DNA from: Bradyrhizobium sp. PSBB068
GTDB taxonomy: Bacteria > Pseudomonadota > Alphaproteobacteria > Rhizobiales > Xanthobacteraceae
Direction: 5' to 3'
DNA length: 64,000 nucleotides
NCBI GenBank assembly: GCA_016839165.1
Contig: CP069300.1
Coordinates: forward strand, 310,001 to 374,000
Shown: in pieces, positions 42,999 through 51,737 of the stretch
How positions within the stretch are numbered: the stretch's first letter is position 1
Layout of the letters: every line of letters begins with the position of its first letter
Notes under the pieces: generated by a model
Told to the model about the DNA's origin: nothing
The model's input: only the letters and a program-made list of their open reading frames with translations
The model's database searches: none
Position numbers and translations under genes: made by a program

Positions 42999-44543
42999 TT
43001 ACGTCCTGGCAGGCGCCTTCGGCCAATAGCGGTCGCGCAGATGGCGCTTCACCAGCTTGCCGGTCGGCGTGCGCGGCAGCTCCTGCTCGAAGTCGATGCT
43101 CTTCGGGCATTTGATCGGCGACAGGTGCTGCCGGCAGAACGCGATCAGCTCGGCCTCGAGCGCCTTGCCGGCCTTGCCGATGTCATGCGGCTGCACCACG
43201 GCCTTGACCTCCTCGCCCATCTCCTCGTTCGGCACGCCGAACACCGCCACGTCGGACACCGCGGGATGTGTGATCAGCACGTCCTCGGTTTCCTGCGGAT
43301 AGATGTTCACGCCGCCGGAGATGATCATGTAGCTCTTGCGGTCGGTCAGATAGAGGAAGCCTTCTTCATCCAGGTAGCCGACGTCGCCGAGCGTCGACCA
43401 GCCCTTGGCGTTGTAGGCCTTCTTCGTCTTCTCGGGATCATTGTGATAGCTGAACACGGGCGCGTCGGCGAAATAGACTTGGCCGATCTGCCCCGTGGGC
43501 GCCTCCTCCTCATTCTCGTCGAGGATCTTGACCTTGCCGACCACGGCACGGCCGACCGTGCCGCGATGGGTCAGCCATTGCTGCGAGGTCGAGACCGTGA
43601 CGCCGTTGCCTTCGGAGCCGGCGTAATACTCGATCAGGATCGGTCCCCACCACTCGATCATCTTGGCCTTCACGTCGACCGGACAGGGCGCCGCGGCGTG
43701 GATCGCGCCCTTCAGCGAGGAGACGTTGTAGCGGGCGCGCACCTCGTCGGGCAGCTTCAGCATGCGCACGAACATGGTCGGCACCAGCTGCGACTGCGTC
43801 ACCTTGTGCTTCTCGACCTGCTTCAGGAATTCCTCGGCGTCGAAATGCTCCATGATGACGGAGGTGCCGCCCAGCACCGTCGCCATCATGTTGAAGCGCA
43901 AGGGAGCCGCATGATAGAGCGGCGCCGGCGACAGATAAATGGAGTCGGCATTCATGCCGCACATGTCGGCGGTGAGAATCCGCAGGAACGGGTTCGGCAC
44001 GTCGATCCGGTTGCCTTCGAATTCCTTCTTGATGCCCTTGGGCCGGCCGGTGGTGCCGGAGGAATACAGCATGTCGTAGCCCGCGACCTCGTCGGCAACC
44101 GGCGTGGTCGGCTGCGCGGCGGCCTCCTTGTCATAGGAGCGGAAGCCCGCTGCAGGCTCGTCCATCATATAGAACAGCGGTTCGCCGGGTTCGCCCTTGA
44201 TCAGGCCCTTCACCTTGTCGGCACACTGCGGCGTGGTGATGAACACCTTGGCGCCGCAGTCTTTAATGATGTAGGCGATCTCCTCTTCCGTCAGGTAGCG
44301 GCTGATCGCCGTGTAATAGAGGCCCGAGCGCTGCGCGGCCCAGCAGATCTCCATGAAGGCGAGGCGGTTCTCCATCAGGAGCGCGATGTGGTCGCCCGCC
44401 TTCAGGCCGAGCGAACGGAACAGATGCGCGCCCTGGTTCGAGAGTTCGTCGAGCTCGCGATAGGTGATGGCTTTGCCTGACGCCGCCATCTGGTAGGCGA
44501 TCTTGTCCGGATGGTTGCGCGCGTGGATGGAGGGATGGGTCAT
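42999..44543 (-). CDS. Acyl-CoA synthetase / AMP-dependent ligase
   Basis: A 514-residue member of the adenylating ligase family. The P-loop is LYSSGTTGRPKGI, the A5-type region is YYAGSEGNGV, the A7/A8 aspartate lies in TLGDVGYLDEEGFLYLTDR, and the catalytic lysine is in PRTPTGKLVKRHLR. It activates a carboxylic acid to its CoA thioester. ATG 44543 (MTHPSIHARN) is preferred over a GTG four codons upstream. It follows the thiolase gene on the same strand, so the two may be co-regulated from the divergent TetR intergenic region. Confidence 0.92.
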   Translation of the reverse strand: MTHPSIHARNHPDKIAYQMAASGKAITYRELDELSNQGAHLFRSLGLKAGDHIALLMENRLAFMEICWAAQRSGLYYTAISRYLTEEEIAYIIKDCGAKVFITTPQCADKVKGLIKGEPGEPLFYMMDEPAAGFRSYDKEAAAQPTTPVADEVAGYDMLYSSGTTGRPKGIKKEFEGNRIDVPNPFLRILTADMCGMNADSIYLSPAPLYHAAPLRFNMMATVLGGTSVIMEHFDAEEFLKQVEKHKVTQSQLVPTMFVRMLKLPDEVRARYNVSSLKGAIHAAAPCPVDVKAKMIEWWGPILIEYYAGSEGNGVTVSTSQQWLTHRGTVGRAVVGKVKILDENEEEAPTGQIGQVYFADAPVFSYHNDPEKTKKAYNAKGWSTLGDVGYLDEEGFLYLTDRKSYMIISGGVNIYPQETEDVLITHPAVSDVAVFGVPNEEMGEEVKAVVQPHDIGKAGKALEAELIAFCRQHLSPIKCPKSIDFEQELPRTPTGKLVKRHLRDRYWPKAPART

Positions 44544-44566
44544 TGATACTCGCAAAAAACAAGGTG

Positions 44567-44687
44567 GTCGTCCCGGCGAAAGCCGGGACCCATAACCACC
44601 GATCTAAATTGTAGAAACGAGCTGGGGCTCCAGCCGCCGTAACCACGCACATTTGTGGTTATGGGTCCCGGCTTTCGCCGGGACGAC
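44567..44687. repeat. Type C palindromic intergenic repeat
   Basis: GTCGTCCCGGCGAAAGCCGG at the left and CCCGGCTTTCGCCGGGACGAC at the right form long arms, and ACCCATAACCAC/GTGGTTATGGGT pair inside. It separates the thiolase and ligase genes on the minus strand. Confidence 0.78.
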
Positions 44688-44714
44688 ACCATCAACGTGG
44701 AATCGCTCTGCCTC

Positions 44715-45887
44715 TTACAGCCGCTCGACGATCGTCACGTTGGCCATGCCGCCGCCTTCGCACATGGTCTGCAGGCCGTAGCGCTTGTTGCGCTGCTTCA
44801 GCGCATGCAGCAGCGTGGTCATCAGCTTGGTGCCGCTGCCGCCGAGCGGATGGCCGAGTGCGATCGCGCCGCCATTGACGTTGAGGCGGGCCGGATCGGC
44901 GCCGGTGGTCTTCAGCCAAGCGGTCGGCACCGAGGCGAAGGCCTCGTTGACCTCGAACAGGTCGATGTCGTCGATTGACATGCCCGCCTTTTGCAGCGCG
45001 CGCTGGGTCGCCGGCAGCGGCGCTTCCAGCATGATCACGGGATCGCCGCCCATCATGGTGAGATGGTGGATGCGCGCCATCGGCTTGACGCCGAGCGCCT
45101 TGAGGCCCTTCTCGTTGACGACCATCACGCCGGAGGCGCCGTCGCAGATCTGGCTGGCGCTGGCCGCGGTCAGCTTGCCGTTCTCGGCGATCAGCTTGAC
45201 GCCCTTGATGCCGTCGAGGCTGACGTCGAAGCGGATGCCTTCGTCGATATGGTGGGTATCGGTCGAGCCGTCGGCGCGGGTAATCTTCACCGGCACGATC
45301 TCGTCCTTGAAGTGGCCGGCCTGCGTGGCCGCGATCGCGCGCTGGTGGCTGTTGTAGGAATATTCGTCGAGCTCATCCTTCGACAGCCCGTACTTCTCGG
45401 CCATCATCTCCGCGCCGGTGAACTGGCTGAAGACGATGTTGGGATACTTCGCCTCGATGCCCGGGCTCTTGTAGTGGCCGAAGCCGTTCTTGGCGGGCAG
45501 CGAGGAGGCGAGCCCCATCGGCACGCGGGTCATCGATTCCACGCCGGCCGCGATCACGCAGTCCATGGTGCCCGACATCACCGCCTGGGCCGCGAAGTGC
45601 AGCGCCTGCTGCGAGGAGCCGCACTGGCGGTCGATCGAGGTCGCGGGCACGCTCTCCGGCAGCTTCGAGGCCATCACCGCATTGCGCGCGATGTTGGTGG
45701 ATTGCTCGCCGGTCTGCATCACGCAGCCCATGATGACGTCCTCGACCTGCGCAGGGTCGACGCCGGTGCGGTCGACCAAGGCATTGAGCACGGTCGCGGC
45801 CAGATCGGCCGGATGCCAGCCGGCGAGGCGCCCTCCCTTGCGGCCGCCTGCGGTGCGAGCGGCGGCGACGATATATGCCTCGGCCAT
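44715..45887 (-). CDS. Acetyl-CoA acetyltransferase (thiolase)
   Basis: A 390-residue thiolase. The nucleophilic Cys is in DRQCGSSQQALHFAAQ, the catalytic His is in GGAIALGHPLGGSGTKL, and the second Cys is in MCEGGGMANVTI. Length and layout fit the degradative thiolase II group, which releases acetyl-CoA from 3-ketoacyl-CoA. ATG 45887 follows AGGGAG. It is divergent from the TetR gene across about 110 bases. Confidence 0.94.
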   Translation of the reverse strand: MAEAYIVAAARTAGGRKGGRLAGWHPADLAATVLNALVDRTGVDPAQVEDVIMGCVMQTGEQSTNIARNAVMASKLPESVPATSIDRQCGSSQQALHFAAQAVMSGTMDCVIAAGVESMTRVPMGLASSLPAKNGFGHYKSPGIEAKYPNIVFSQFTGAEMMAEKYGLSKDELDEYSYNSHQRAIAATQAGHFKDEIVPVKITRADGSTDTHHIDEGIRFDVSLDGIKGVKLIAENGKLTAASASQICDGASGVMVVNEKGLKALGVKPMARIHHLTMMGGDPVIMLEAPLPATQRALQKAGMSIDDIDLFEVNEAFASVPTAWLKTTGADPARLNVNGGAIALGHPLGGSGTKLMTTLLHALKQRNKRYGLQTMCEGGGMANVTIVERL

Positions 45888-45961
45888 GTCTGATCTCCCT
45901 GAGGTTTCTGGATTGGGTGGTCTTTAAAGTTGGGCCGGATTTAAGGGGCGGCTCAGCATTT

Positions 45962-45981
45962 AGTCAATCAATCAATTAACT
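45962..45981. promoter_or_regulatory. Imperfect palindrome in the TetR/thiolase divergent region
   Basis: AGTCAATCAATCAATTAACT matches its own reverse complement at 14 of 20 positions (7 of 10 pairs). It lies between the divergent thiolase and TetR genes, 18 bases before the TetR start. It is a candidate operator for the TetR protein. The match is partial and the sequence is a simple AT-rich one, so confidence is low. Confidence 0.35.
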
Positions 45982-45999
45982 CTTGAGTGCCGCCCCGCC

Positions 46000-46728
46000 A
46001 TGGGCTTATGTGCGGCCTCGATTTACCGTCGTGTCCAGACACCAAGCGGGACCAGAGCGCAGTTGAATACCAGCGTACCGACGAAACTCGCCGCGGGCAG
46101 AAACGCCACTGCCGACAAGCTATTGGTCGCAGCCAGCGAGCTGATGATCGAACGCGCCTCGATCGAGGTCTCGCTGTCCGACATCGCCCAGAAGTCGGGC
46201 GTCAACGCTGCGCTGGTGAAATATCATTTCGGCAACAAGGACGGGCTGTTGCTGGCGCTATTGGCGCGCGACGCCGCCACCGAGATATCGCAGCTCGAAT
46301 ATTTGCTGGCGCAGCCGATCACGCCGTCGGAGAAATTGCGCCTGCATATCGGCGGCATCATCCGCGCCTATCACCAGTTCCCCTATATGAACCGGCTGAT
46401 CCATTATCTGCTGCACGAGAGCTCGCCCTCTGCCGCGGACGAGGTGTCGAAATTCTTCGTCGCGCCGCTGCTGGATTTTCACCGCCGGCTGCTCGCAGAA
46501 GGCATCAAGGCCGGCCAATTCCGCAAGATCGATCCGGTGCTGTTCTACACCAGCCTGATCGGTGCCTGCGATCACCTGTTCTTCGGCCGCCACGCGATGT
46601 CGCGCGCGGTCGGCGTCGGTCCGGTCACCGACGAGGTCTGCCGCGAATACATCAAGCACATGGAAGCCTTGATCTTCGGCGGCGTGCTCAATCCCGACAA
46701 GGAAACGGCAGCGGTCGCCGCCGGATAA
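46000..46728 (+). CDS. TetR-family transcriptional regulator
   Basis: A 242-residue TetR protein. The HTH is EVSLSDIAQKSGVNAALVKY, followed by HFGNKDGLLLALL; the C-terminal ligand domain is helical (HYLLHESSPSAADEVSKFF). ATG 46000 is the longest start; a TTG at 46062 giving MNTSVPTKLAAGRN is an alternative closer to the HTH. It is divergent from the thiolase/ligase genes and precedes the SDR/hydratase/Fcs/dehydrogenase genes, so it probably represses the whole regulon, with an acyl-CoA as ligand. Confidence 0.88.
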   Translation: MGLCAASIYRRVQTPSGTRAQLNTSVPTKLAAGRNATADKLLVAASELMIERASIEVSLSDIAQKSGVNAALVKYHFGNKDGLLLALLARDAATEISQLEYLLAQPITPSEKLRLHIGGIIRAYHQFPYMNRLIHYLLHESSPSAADEVSKFFVAPLLDFHRRLLAEGIKAGQFRKIDPVLFYTSLIGACDHLFFGRHAMSRAVGVGPVTDEVCREYIKHMEALIFGGVLNPDKETAAVAAG

Positions 46729-46774
46729 AAAAGTTCAAGTCTAGAGAAGAAACGCCCAAGGAAAGGTTGTTCTC

Positions 46775-47533
46775 ATGCAGTTGAAAGACGTTGCCGTTCT
46801 CATCACCGGCGGTGGTTCCGGCCTCGGCGCCGCCACCGCGCGCGCCATGGCTGCCAAGGGCGCCAGGATCGGCGTGATCGACCAGAACAAGGAAAACGCC
46901 GAGAAGGTCGCTGCCGAAGTGAAGGGCGTCGCCCTGCACGCCGACGTCACCGACGAGGAAGCGATCAAGGCGGCGATCGCCAAGGCCGAGGCCGCGCACG
47001 GCATCGCGCGGGTCTTGATGAACTGCGCCGGCATCGGCGGCTCGCAGCGCATTATCGGCAAGGACGGAACGTACCCGCTGGCGAAATTCGTCCGCATCAT
47101 CAACGTCAATCTGATCGGCACCTTCAACGTGCTGCGCCTGTTCGCCGAGCGCCTCGCCACCGCCGAGACGATCGGCGAGGAGCGCGGCGTCGTGATCAAC
47201 ACCGCGTCGGTTGCGGCCTATGAAGGCCAGATCGGCCAGATCGCCTATTCGGCCTCGAAGGGCGGCGTCGTCGGCCTCACGCTGCCGGCTGCGCGCGACC
47301 TCGCCAGCCTGAAGATCCGCGTCAACACCATCGCGCCCGGCCTGTTCCTGACGCCGCTGCTGATGGGTCTCAACGAAGAAGCGCGCAAGAGCCTCGGCGC
47401 CCAGGTGCCGCACCCGGCCCGCCTCGGCGATGCCTCGGAGTACGGCAACCTCGCGGTCCACATCGTCGAGAACCCGATGCTCAACGGCGAGACCATCCGT
47501 CTCGACGGCGCCATCCGCATGGCGCCGCGCTAG
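46775..47533 (+). CDS. SDR 3-hydroxyacyl-CoA dehydrogenase (HSD10-like)
   Basis: A 252-residue SDR. The cofactor loop is LITGGGSGLGAATARAMA. The catalytic residues are Ser in NTASVAAYEGQ and Tyr/Lys in IAYSASKGG. The general layout (LMNCAGIGGSQRIIGKDGTY) matches type-2 3-hydroxyacyl-CoA dehydrogenases. It is 46 bases after the TetR gene. It probably oxidises the 3-hydroxyacyl-CoA formed by the hydratase at 47721. Confidence 0.9.
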   Translation: MQLKDVAVLITGGGSGLGAATARAMAAKGARIGVIDQNKENAEKVAAEVKGVALHADVTDEEAIKAAIAKAEAAHGIARVLMNCAGIGGSQRIIGKDGTYPLAKFVRIINVNLIGTFNVLRLFAERLATAETIGEERGVVINTASVAAYEGQIGQIAYSASKGGVVGLTLPAARDLASLKIRVNTIAPGLFLTPLLMGLNEEARKSLGAQVPHPARLGDASEYGNLAVHIVENPMLNGETIRLDGAIRMAPR

Positions 47534-47550
47534 CGCGGGCTGCGCTCTCT

Positions 47551-47681
47551 TACCCTCCCCCCCTTGCCGGGGAGGGCGGCAGCGAAGGCTGCCGGGAGAG
47601 GGGTTCTCTCCGCGGCCACCCCTTTCCGTAGTGAGCATGCGGCATGGCCGCATATGCCCTCTCCCGCAAGGGGAGAGGGCG
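47551..47681. repeat. Palindromic intergenic repeat, type A copy
   Basis: TACCCTCCCCCCCTTGCCGG and GGGGAGGGCGG at the left, and CCCTCTCCCGCAAGGGGAGAG at the right, form the outer arms. It lies within the operon, between the SDR and enoyl-CoA hydratase genes. Confidence 0.7.
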
Positions 47682-47720
47682 CATCGATTGTCACCGTATC
47701 CGCAGATGCAGGAGTGACGC

Positions 47721-48527
47721 GTGTCTCAACCGCTGCTGATCGAACATCGCGATGGAACAGATTGGGTCACGCTCAATCGTCCCGAGAGCCTCAACGCGCT
47801 CGATCCCTCGCTGATCGATGCGCTCAATGTCTATTTCCAGGGCCTGCAGCGCAATCGCGACACCCGCGTCGTGGTGCTGAAGGGTGCCGGCGCGAACTTT
47901 TGCGCCGGGCTCGACCTCAAGCACGCGATGGCGCGGCGCGGCGGCCAGACCGAGCCGCCGAGCGTCGCTGACTCCCTGGACTCGCAGCGCCGCATCGCCG
48001 ACATCGTGATGCTGATGCGGCGCGCTCCGCAGCCGATCATCGCACTGGTGCAGGGCGCGGCTGCCGGCGGCGGCTTCGCGCTGGCGCTCGCGGCCGACAT
48101 CCGCATCGCGGCGAAGAACGCGCGCATGAACTGCGCCTTCATCAAGCTCGGGCTCGGCGGCTGCGACATCGGCACCAGCTATTTCCTGCCGCGCCTCGTC
48201 GGCGTGTCAGTCGCCTCCGAATTGATCCTGACCGGGCGCTTCATCAATGCCGATCGCGCGCTTGCCGTCGGCCTCGTATCTGAAGTGGTCGAGCCCACCG
48301 ATCTCGACGCTGCCGCCAATCCTTACGTCGATGCGATGATGACGGCCTCGCCGGTTGGCCTGCGCCTCTCGAAGGAATGCATCAACATGAGCGTCGATGC
48401 CGGCTCGATCGAGGCCGTGATTGCGATGGAGGATCGCAATCAGGTGCTGTGCAGCCGCTCGGAAGATTTTCAGGAAGGCATCAGGGCCTTCCTTGAGAAA
48501 CGAAAGCCTGTCTATATCAGGCGCTGA
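47721..48527 (+). CDS. Enoyl-CoA hydratase/isomerase family protein
   Basis: A 268-residue crotonase-fold protein starting at GTG 47721, after AGGAG. Oxyanion-hole segments are NFCAGLDLKHAM and LVQGAAAGGGFALALAAD. The second catalytic region is FIKLGLGGCDIGTSYFLPR, with Asp in place of the second hydratase Glu, as in several hydratase/hydrolase variants (for example Delta3,5-Delta2,4-dienoyl-CoA isomerase-like or retro-aldol enzymes). It precedes the feruloyl-CoA synthase-like gene, which raises a hydratase/lyase role. Confidence 0.88.
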   Translation: MSQPLLIEHRDGTDWVTLNRPESLNALDPSLIDALNVYFQGLQRNRDTRVVVLKGAGANFCAGLDLKHAMARRGGQTEPPSVADSLDSQRRIADIVMLMRRAPQPIIALVQGAAAGGGFALALAADIRIAAKNARMNCAFIKLGLGGCDIGTSYFLPRLVGVSVASELILTGRFINADRALAVGLVSEVVEPTDLDAAANPYVDAMMTASPVGLRLSKECINMSVDAGSIEAVIAMEDRNQVLCSRSEDFQEGIRAFLEKRKPVYIRR

Positions 48528-48568
48528 GAACAGATCCTCAAAAGGACAAGAATTCCGGGAGACGCAAA

Positions 48569-50437
48569 ATGGATGGAGACGCGGCGATGCTGACGAAACC
48601 CGCCTTCCGCAAGGTGGATTGGCTCGCGCGTGACATCGCGGTCGAACGGCGCGACGACGGCACCGTCGTCCTGAAGTCGCGGATTCCGCTCCAGGCTTAT
48701 GAGACGCACATCCCGGCCTATCTCGCCAAATGGGCGGCGCAGGCCCCGGAGCGCATCTGGCTCGCGCAGCGCGGCGGCCCGGACCGGCGGTGGCGCAAGG
48801 TCTCCTATGGCGAAGCCAAGCGCACCGTCGATGCGCTGACCCAAGGCCTGCTCAATCTCGGCATTGCCGACGGCCGCCCCGTCGCGATCCTCTCGGGCAA
48901 TTCGATCGAGCACGCGCTGATGACGCAGGCGGCGATGCAGGCGCGGCTGCCGGCCGCGCCGGTGTCGCCGGCCTATTCGCTGATGAGCCAGGATCATCTC
49001 AAGCTCAAATACCTGTTCAACCTGATCAAGCCTGCCGTCGTGATGGTGCAGGATGGCCCGAGCTTCGAGAAGGCGCTCAGGGCGATCGACCTCGCCGGCA
49101 TCACCGTCGTCCACGTGCTGCGGCCCTGCGAGGGCATCAAGAGCGTGGCCTTTGCCGAGCTCGCGGCAACGAAGGTCACGGCTGATGTGGGCAATTCGAT
49201 CGCGAAGATCACGCCCGAGACCGTCGGCAAGCTGCTGTTCACCTCGGGCTCGACCGGCATGCCGAAGGCCGTCATCAACACCCAGCAGATGATGTGCGCC
49301 AACGCGGCGATGATGATGCAGGTGCGCCCGCGCGAAGCCAACGGCCCGATCCCGACCGTGCTCGACTGGATGCCGTGGAATCACACCATGGGCGGCAACG
49401 CTGCGTTCAATCCGGTGCTGGTCGATGGCGGCACGCTCTATATCGATGACGGCCGGCCGATGCCGGGCCAACTCGAGGAGACCATCAGGAATCTGCGCGA
49501 GGTGTCGCCGACCTATTACGCCAACGTGCCGGCCGGCTATGCCGCCCTCGCGGCTGCGATGGAGAAGGACGAGGCGCTGTGCGAGAGTTTCTTCAAGAAT
49601 CTCTCGATCATGGCCTATGGCGGCGCCCGGCTGCCCGACGATCTCTATGACCGCATGCAGGCACTGGCGGTGAAGACCACGGGTGAGCGCATCGTATTCT
49701 ACACCGGTTGGGGTTCGACCGAGACCGCGCCGACCTCGACCGGCACCTATTGGGACACCGAGCGCGTCGGCTTGATCGGCCTGCCGTTCCCCGGCGTCGA
49801 GCTGAAGATGGTGCCGTGCGGCTCGAAATACGAGTTGCGGCTGCGCGGCGTCAATGTCACGCCGGGCTATTTCGGCCAGCCCGATCTCACGGCGAAGATG
49901 TTCGACGAGGAAGGCTTCTATTGCATCGGCGATGCCGGCGTGTTCGTGGACCCCACGGATCCGCTGCAAGGCATCATCTTCGCGGGCCGCGTGGTCGAGG
50001 ACTTCAAGCTGACGACCGGCACTTTCGTCCATGTCGGCTCGCTGCGCACCGATGCGATCGCGGCCGCGACGCCGGTCGTGCATGACGCGCTGGTGGCGGG
50101 GCAGGATCGCGAATTCATCGGCCTGTTGTGCTGGCCGAACCTGCATGCCTGCCGCCAGCTCGTCGGCAATGCGGACGCGAGCTATGAGGACGTGATCCGG
50201 CATCCGGCCGTGATCGCCTGTCTCGAAAAGGGCTTGCAGGCCCACAACGCGTCCACCACCGGCAGCAGCATGCGGATCGCGCGCGCGATGCTGATGGTCG
50301 AGCCGCCATCGATCGACGGCAACGAGCTCACCGACAAGGGCTACATCAACCAGCGTGCCGGCCTCGAGCGCCGTGCCGAACTGGTCGAGAAGCTCTATGC
50401 CGAGCAGCCCTGCGGCGAGGTGATCGTGCTGTGCTGA
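48569..50437 (+). CDS. Feruloyl-CoA synthase-like acyl-CoA ligase
   Basis: A 622-residue adenylating ligase. The P-loop is LLFTSGSTGMPKAV, then WMPWNHTMGGNAAFNPVL and IVFYTGWGSTETAPTS. The C-terminus has NELTDKGYINQRA in place of the usual PRTxxGK loop, which I recall as typical of the feruloyl-CoA synthase group. It would activate a hydroxycinnamate or similar aryl acid. ATG 48569 follows GGGAGACGC. Downstream come three acyl-CoA dehydrogenases, so the acid may be a saturated phenylpropanoid as well as ferulate. Confidence 0.88.
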   Translation: MDGDAAMLTKPAFRKVDWLARDIAVERRDDGTVVLKSRIPLQAYETHIPAYLAKWAAQAPERIWLAQRGGPDRRWRKVSYGEAKRTVDALTQGLLNLGIADGRPVAILSGNSIEHALMTQAAMQARLPAAPVSPAYSLMSQDHLKLKYLFNLIKPAVVMVQDGPSFEKALRAIDLAGITVVHVLRPCEGIKSVAFAELAATKVTADVGNSIAKITPETVGKLLFTSGSTGMPKAVINTQQMMCANAAMMMQVRPREANGPIPTVLDWMPWNHTMGGNAAFNPVLVDGGTLYIDDGRPMPGQLEETIRNLREVSPTYYANVPAGYAALAAAMEKDEALCESFFKNLSIMAYGGARLPDDLYDRMQALAVKTTGERIVFYTGWGSTETAPTSTGTYWDTERVGLIGLPFPGVELKMVPCGSKYELRLRGVNVTPGYFGQPDLTAKMFDEEGFYCIGDAGVFVDPTDPLQGIIFAGRVVEDFKLTTGTFVHVGSLRTDAIAAATPVVHDALVAGQDREFIGLLCWPNLHACRQLVGNADASYEDVIRHPAVIACLEKGLQAHNASTTGSSMRIARAMLMVEPPSIDGNELTDKGYINQRAGLERRAELVEKLYAEQPCGEVIVLC

Positions 50438-50456
50438 AGCCCTCGCTCTCTCCATT

Positions 50457-50561
50457 CGTCATTCCGGGATGCGCCGAAGGCGCAGGCCCGGAATCCATCG
50501 TGCCGCACGGTCTGCGGTTCCATGGATTCCGGGCTCGCGCTTCGCGCGCCCCGGAATGACG
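50457..50561. repeat. Type B palindromic intergenic repeat
   Basis: CGTCATTCCGGGATGCGCC and GCGCCCCGGAATGACG are the outer arms; inside, GGCCCGGAATCCAT pairs with ATGGATTCCGGGC. It separates the ligase and first acyl-CoA dehydrogenase genes within the operon. Confidence 0.78.
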
Positions 50562-50597
50562 GCCAATTGAAACGACAAGAACCAAGAAGGTAGCGCC

Positions 50598-51725
50598 ATG
50601 AATTTCGATTTCTCCGACGAACAGAAGCAGATGCGCGACGAGGCGCGGAAATTCCTCAGCGAACAGTGCCCGCCGAAGGCCGTGCGCGAGGTGCTCGATG
50701 GCAAGGCGCCCTACGACAAGTCGCTGTGGAAGGGCCTCGCCGAGATGGGTTTCCTCGGTATCGCGATCCCTGAGCAGTTCGGCGGTGCGGGCGCCGGCCA
50801 TCTCGAGCTCTGCGTGATTGCGGAGGAGATGGGTCGCGCGCTGGCGCCGGTGCCGTTCTCCTCGACCGTCTATCTCGCCGCCGAAGCGCTGCTGATCGCG
50901 GGCAGCGACGCACAGAAGCAGAAGTGGCTGCCGAAGATCGCCTCGGGCGATGCGATCGGCACGCTGGCGCTGTTCGAGGGCAAGGGCAATCCGTCGCCGA
51001 AGGCGGTCAAGGTCACGGCCAATGGCGGCGTGCTCAACGGCGTCAAGAAGCCGGTCGCGGACGGCGCGATCGCCGACTTCGCCGTGGTCGCCGCGCGCAC
51101 CGGCTCCAGCGGCCGCGAGTCCGATATTTCCCTGTTCATCGTCGATCTCAAGGCCGCCGGCGTCGAGGTAAAGTCGCTGACCAACATCGATCTCACCCGT
51201 GGCCAGGCCGAGATCACCTTCAGGAATGCCAAGGCTGAACCGCTCGGCGCCGCCGGCGAGGGCTGGAGCGTCATCACCCAGGTGCTCGATCGTGCGGCCG
51301 TGCTGACGGCGTTTGAGCAGGTCGGCGGCGCCGACCGCGCGCTGGAAATGGGCCGCGACTACGCGCTCGACCGTATCGCGTTCGGCCGTCCGATCGGCTC
51401 GTTCCAGGCGGTCAAGCACATGCTGGCCGACATGTATGTCTCGGCGACGCTGGCGCGCTCGAACTGCTATTACGGCGCCTGGGCACTTTCGACCAACGCC
51501 GGCGAGTTGCCGGAGGCAGCGGCCGCCGCGCGCATCAGCGCGACGCAGGCGTTCCAGCACTGCGCCAAGAACAACATCCAGGTTCACGGCGGCATGGGCT
51601 TCACCTGGGAGTTCGACTGCCACATGTACTATCGCCGCGCCAATGCGGTGGCGCTCGGTCTCGGCAGCCTGTCCTATTGGGAAGACGCGCTGATCGATCG
51701 CATGCGCAAGAAGAACGCGGCGTAA
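50598..51725 (+). CDS. Acyl-CoA dehydrogenase, small-subunit-like
   Basis: A 375-residue protein of the short FadE-like acyl-CoA dehydrogenase type. Landmarks are MGFLGIAIPEQFGGAG, a FAD/acyl region ALFEGKGNPSPKAVKV in place of the usual SEPxxGSD loop, RIAFGRPIGSFQAVKHMLAD and VHGGMGFTWEFDCHMYYRR. The lack of a normal active-site loop resembles the small partners in alpha2beta2 heterotetramers. The next two genes encode longer paralogues, so it probably pairs with one of them. Confidence 0.9.
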   Translation: MNFDFSDEQKQMRDEARKFLSEQCPPKAVREVLDGKAPYDKSLWKGLAEMGFLGIAIPEQFGGAGAGHLELCVIAEEMGRALAPVPFSSTVYLAAEALLIAGSDAQKQKWLPKIASGDAIGTLALFEGKGNPSPKAVKVTANGGVLNGVKKPVADGAIADFAVVAARTGSSGRESDISLFIVDLKAAGVEVKSLTNIDLTRGQAEITFRNAKAEPLGAAGEGWSVITQVLDRAAVLTAFEQVGGADRALEMGRDYALDRIAFGRPIGSFQAVKHMLADMYVSATLARSNCYYGAWALSTNAGELPEAAAAARISATQAFQHCAKNNIQVHGGMGFTWEFDCHMYYRRANAVALGLGSLSYWEDALIDRMRKKNAA

Positions 51726-51737
51726 GCGGGGACCGTC

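Noticed and set aside
22556-50561. Dispersed repeats as a CRISPR array
   Set aside because: Copies are palindromic, far apart and in single intergenic gaps, without regular spacing or spacers.
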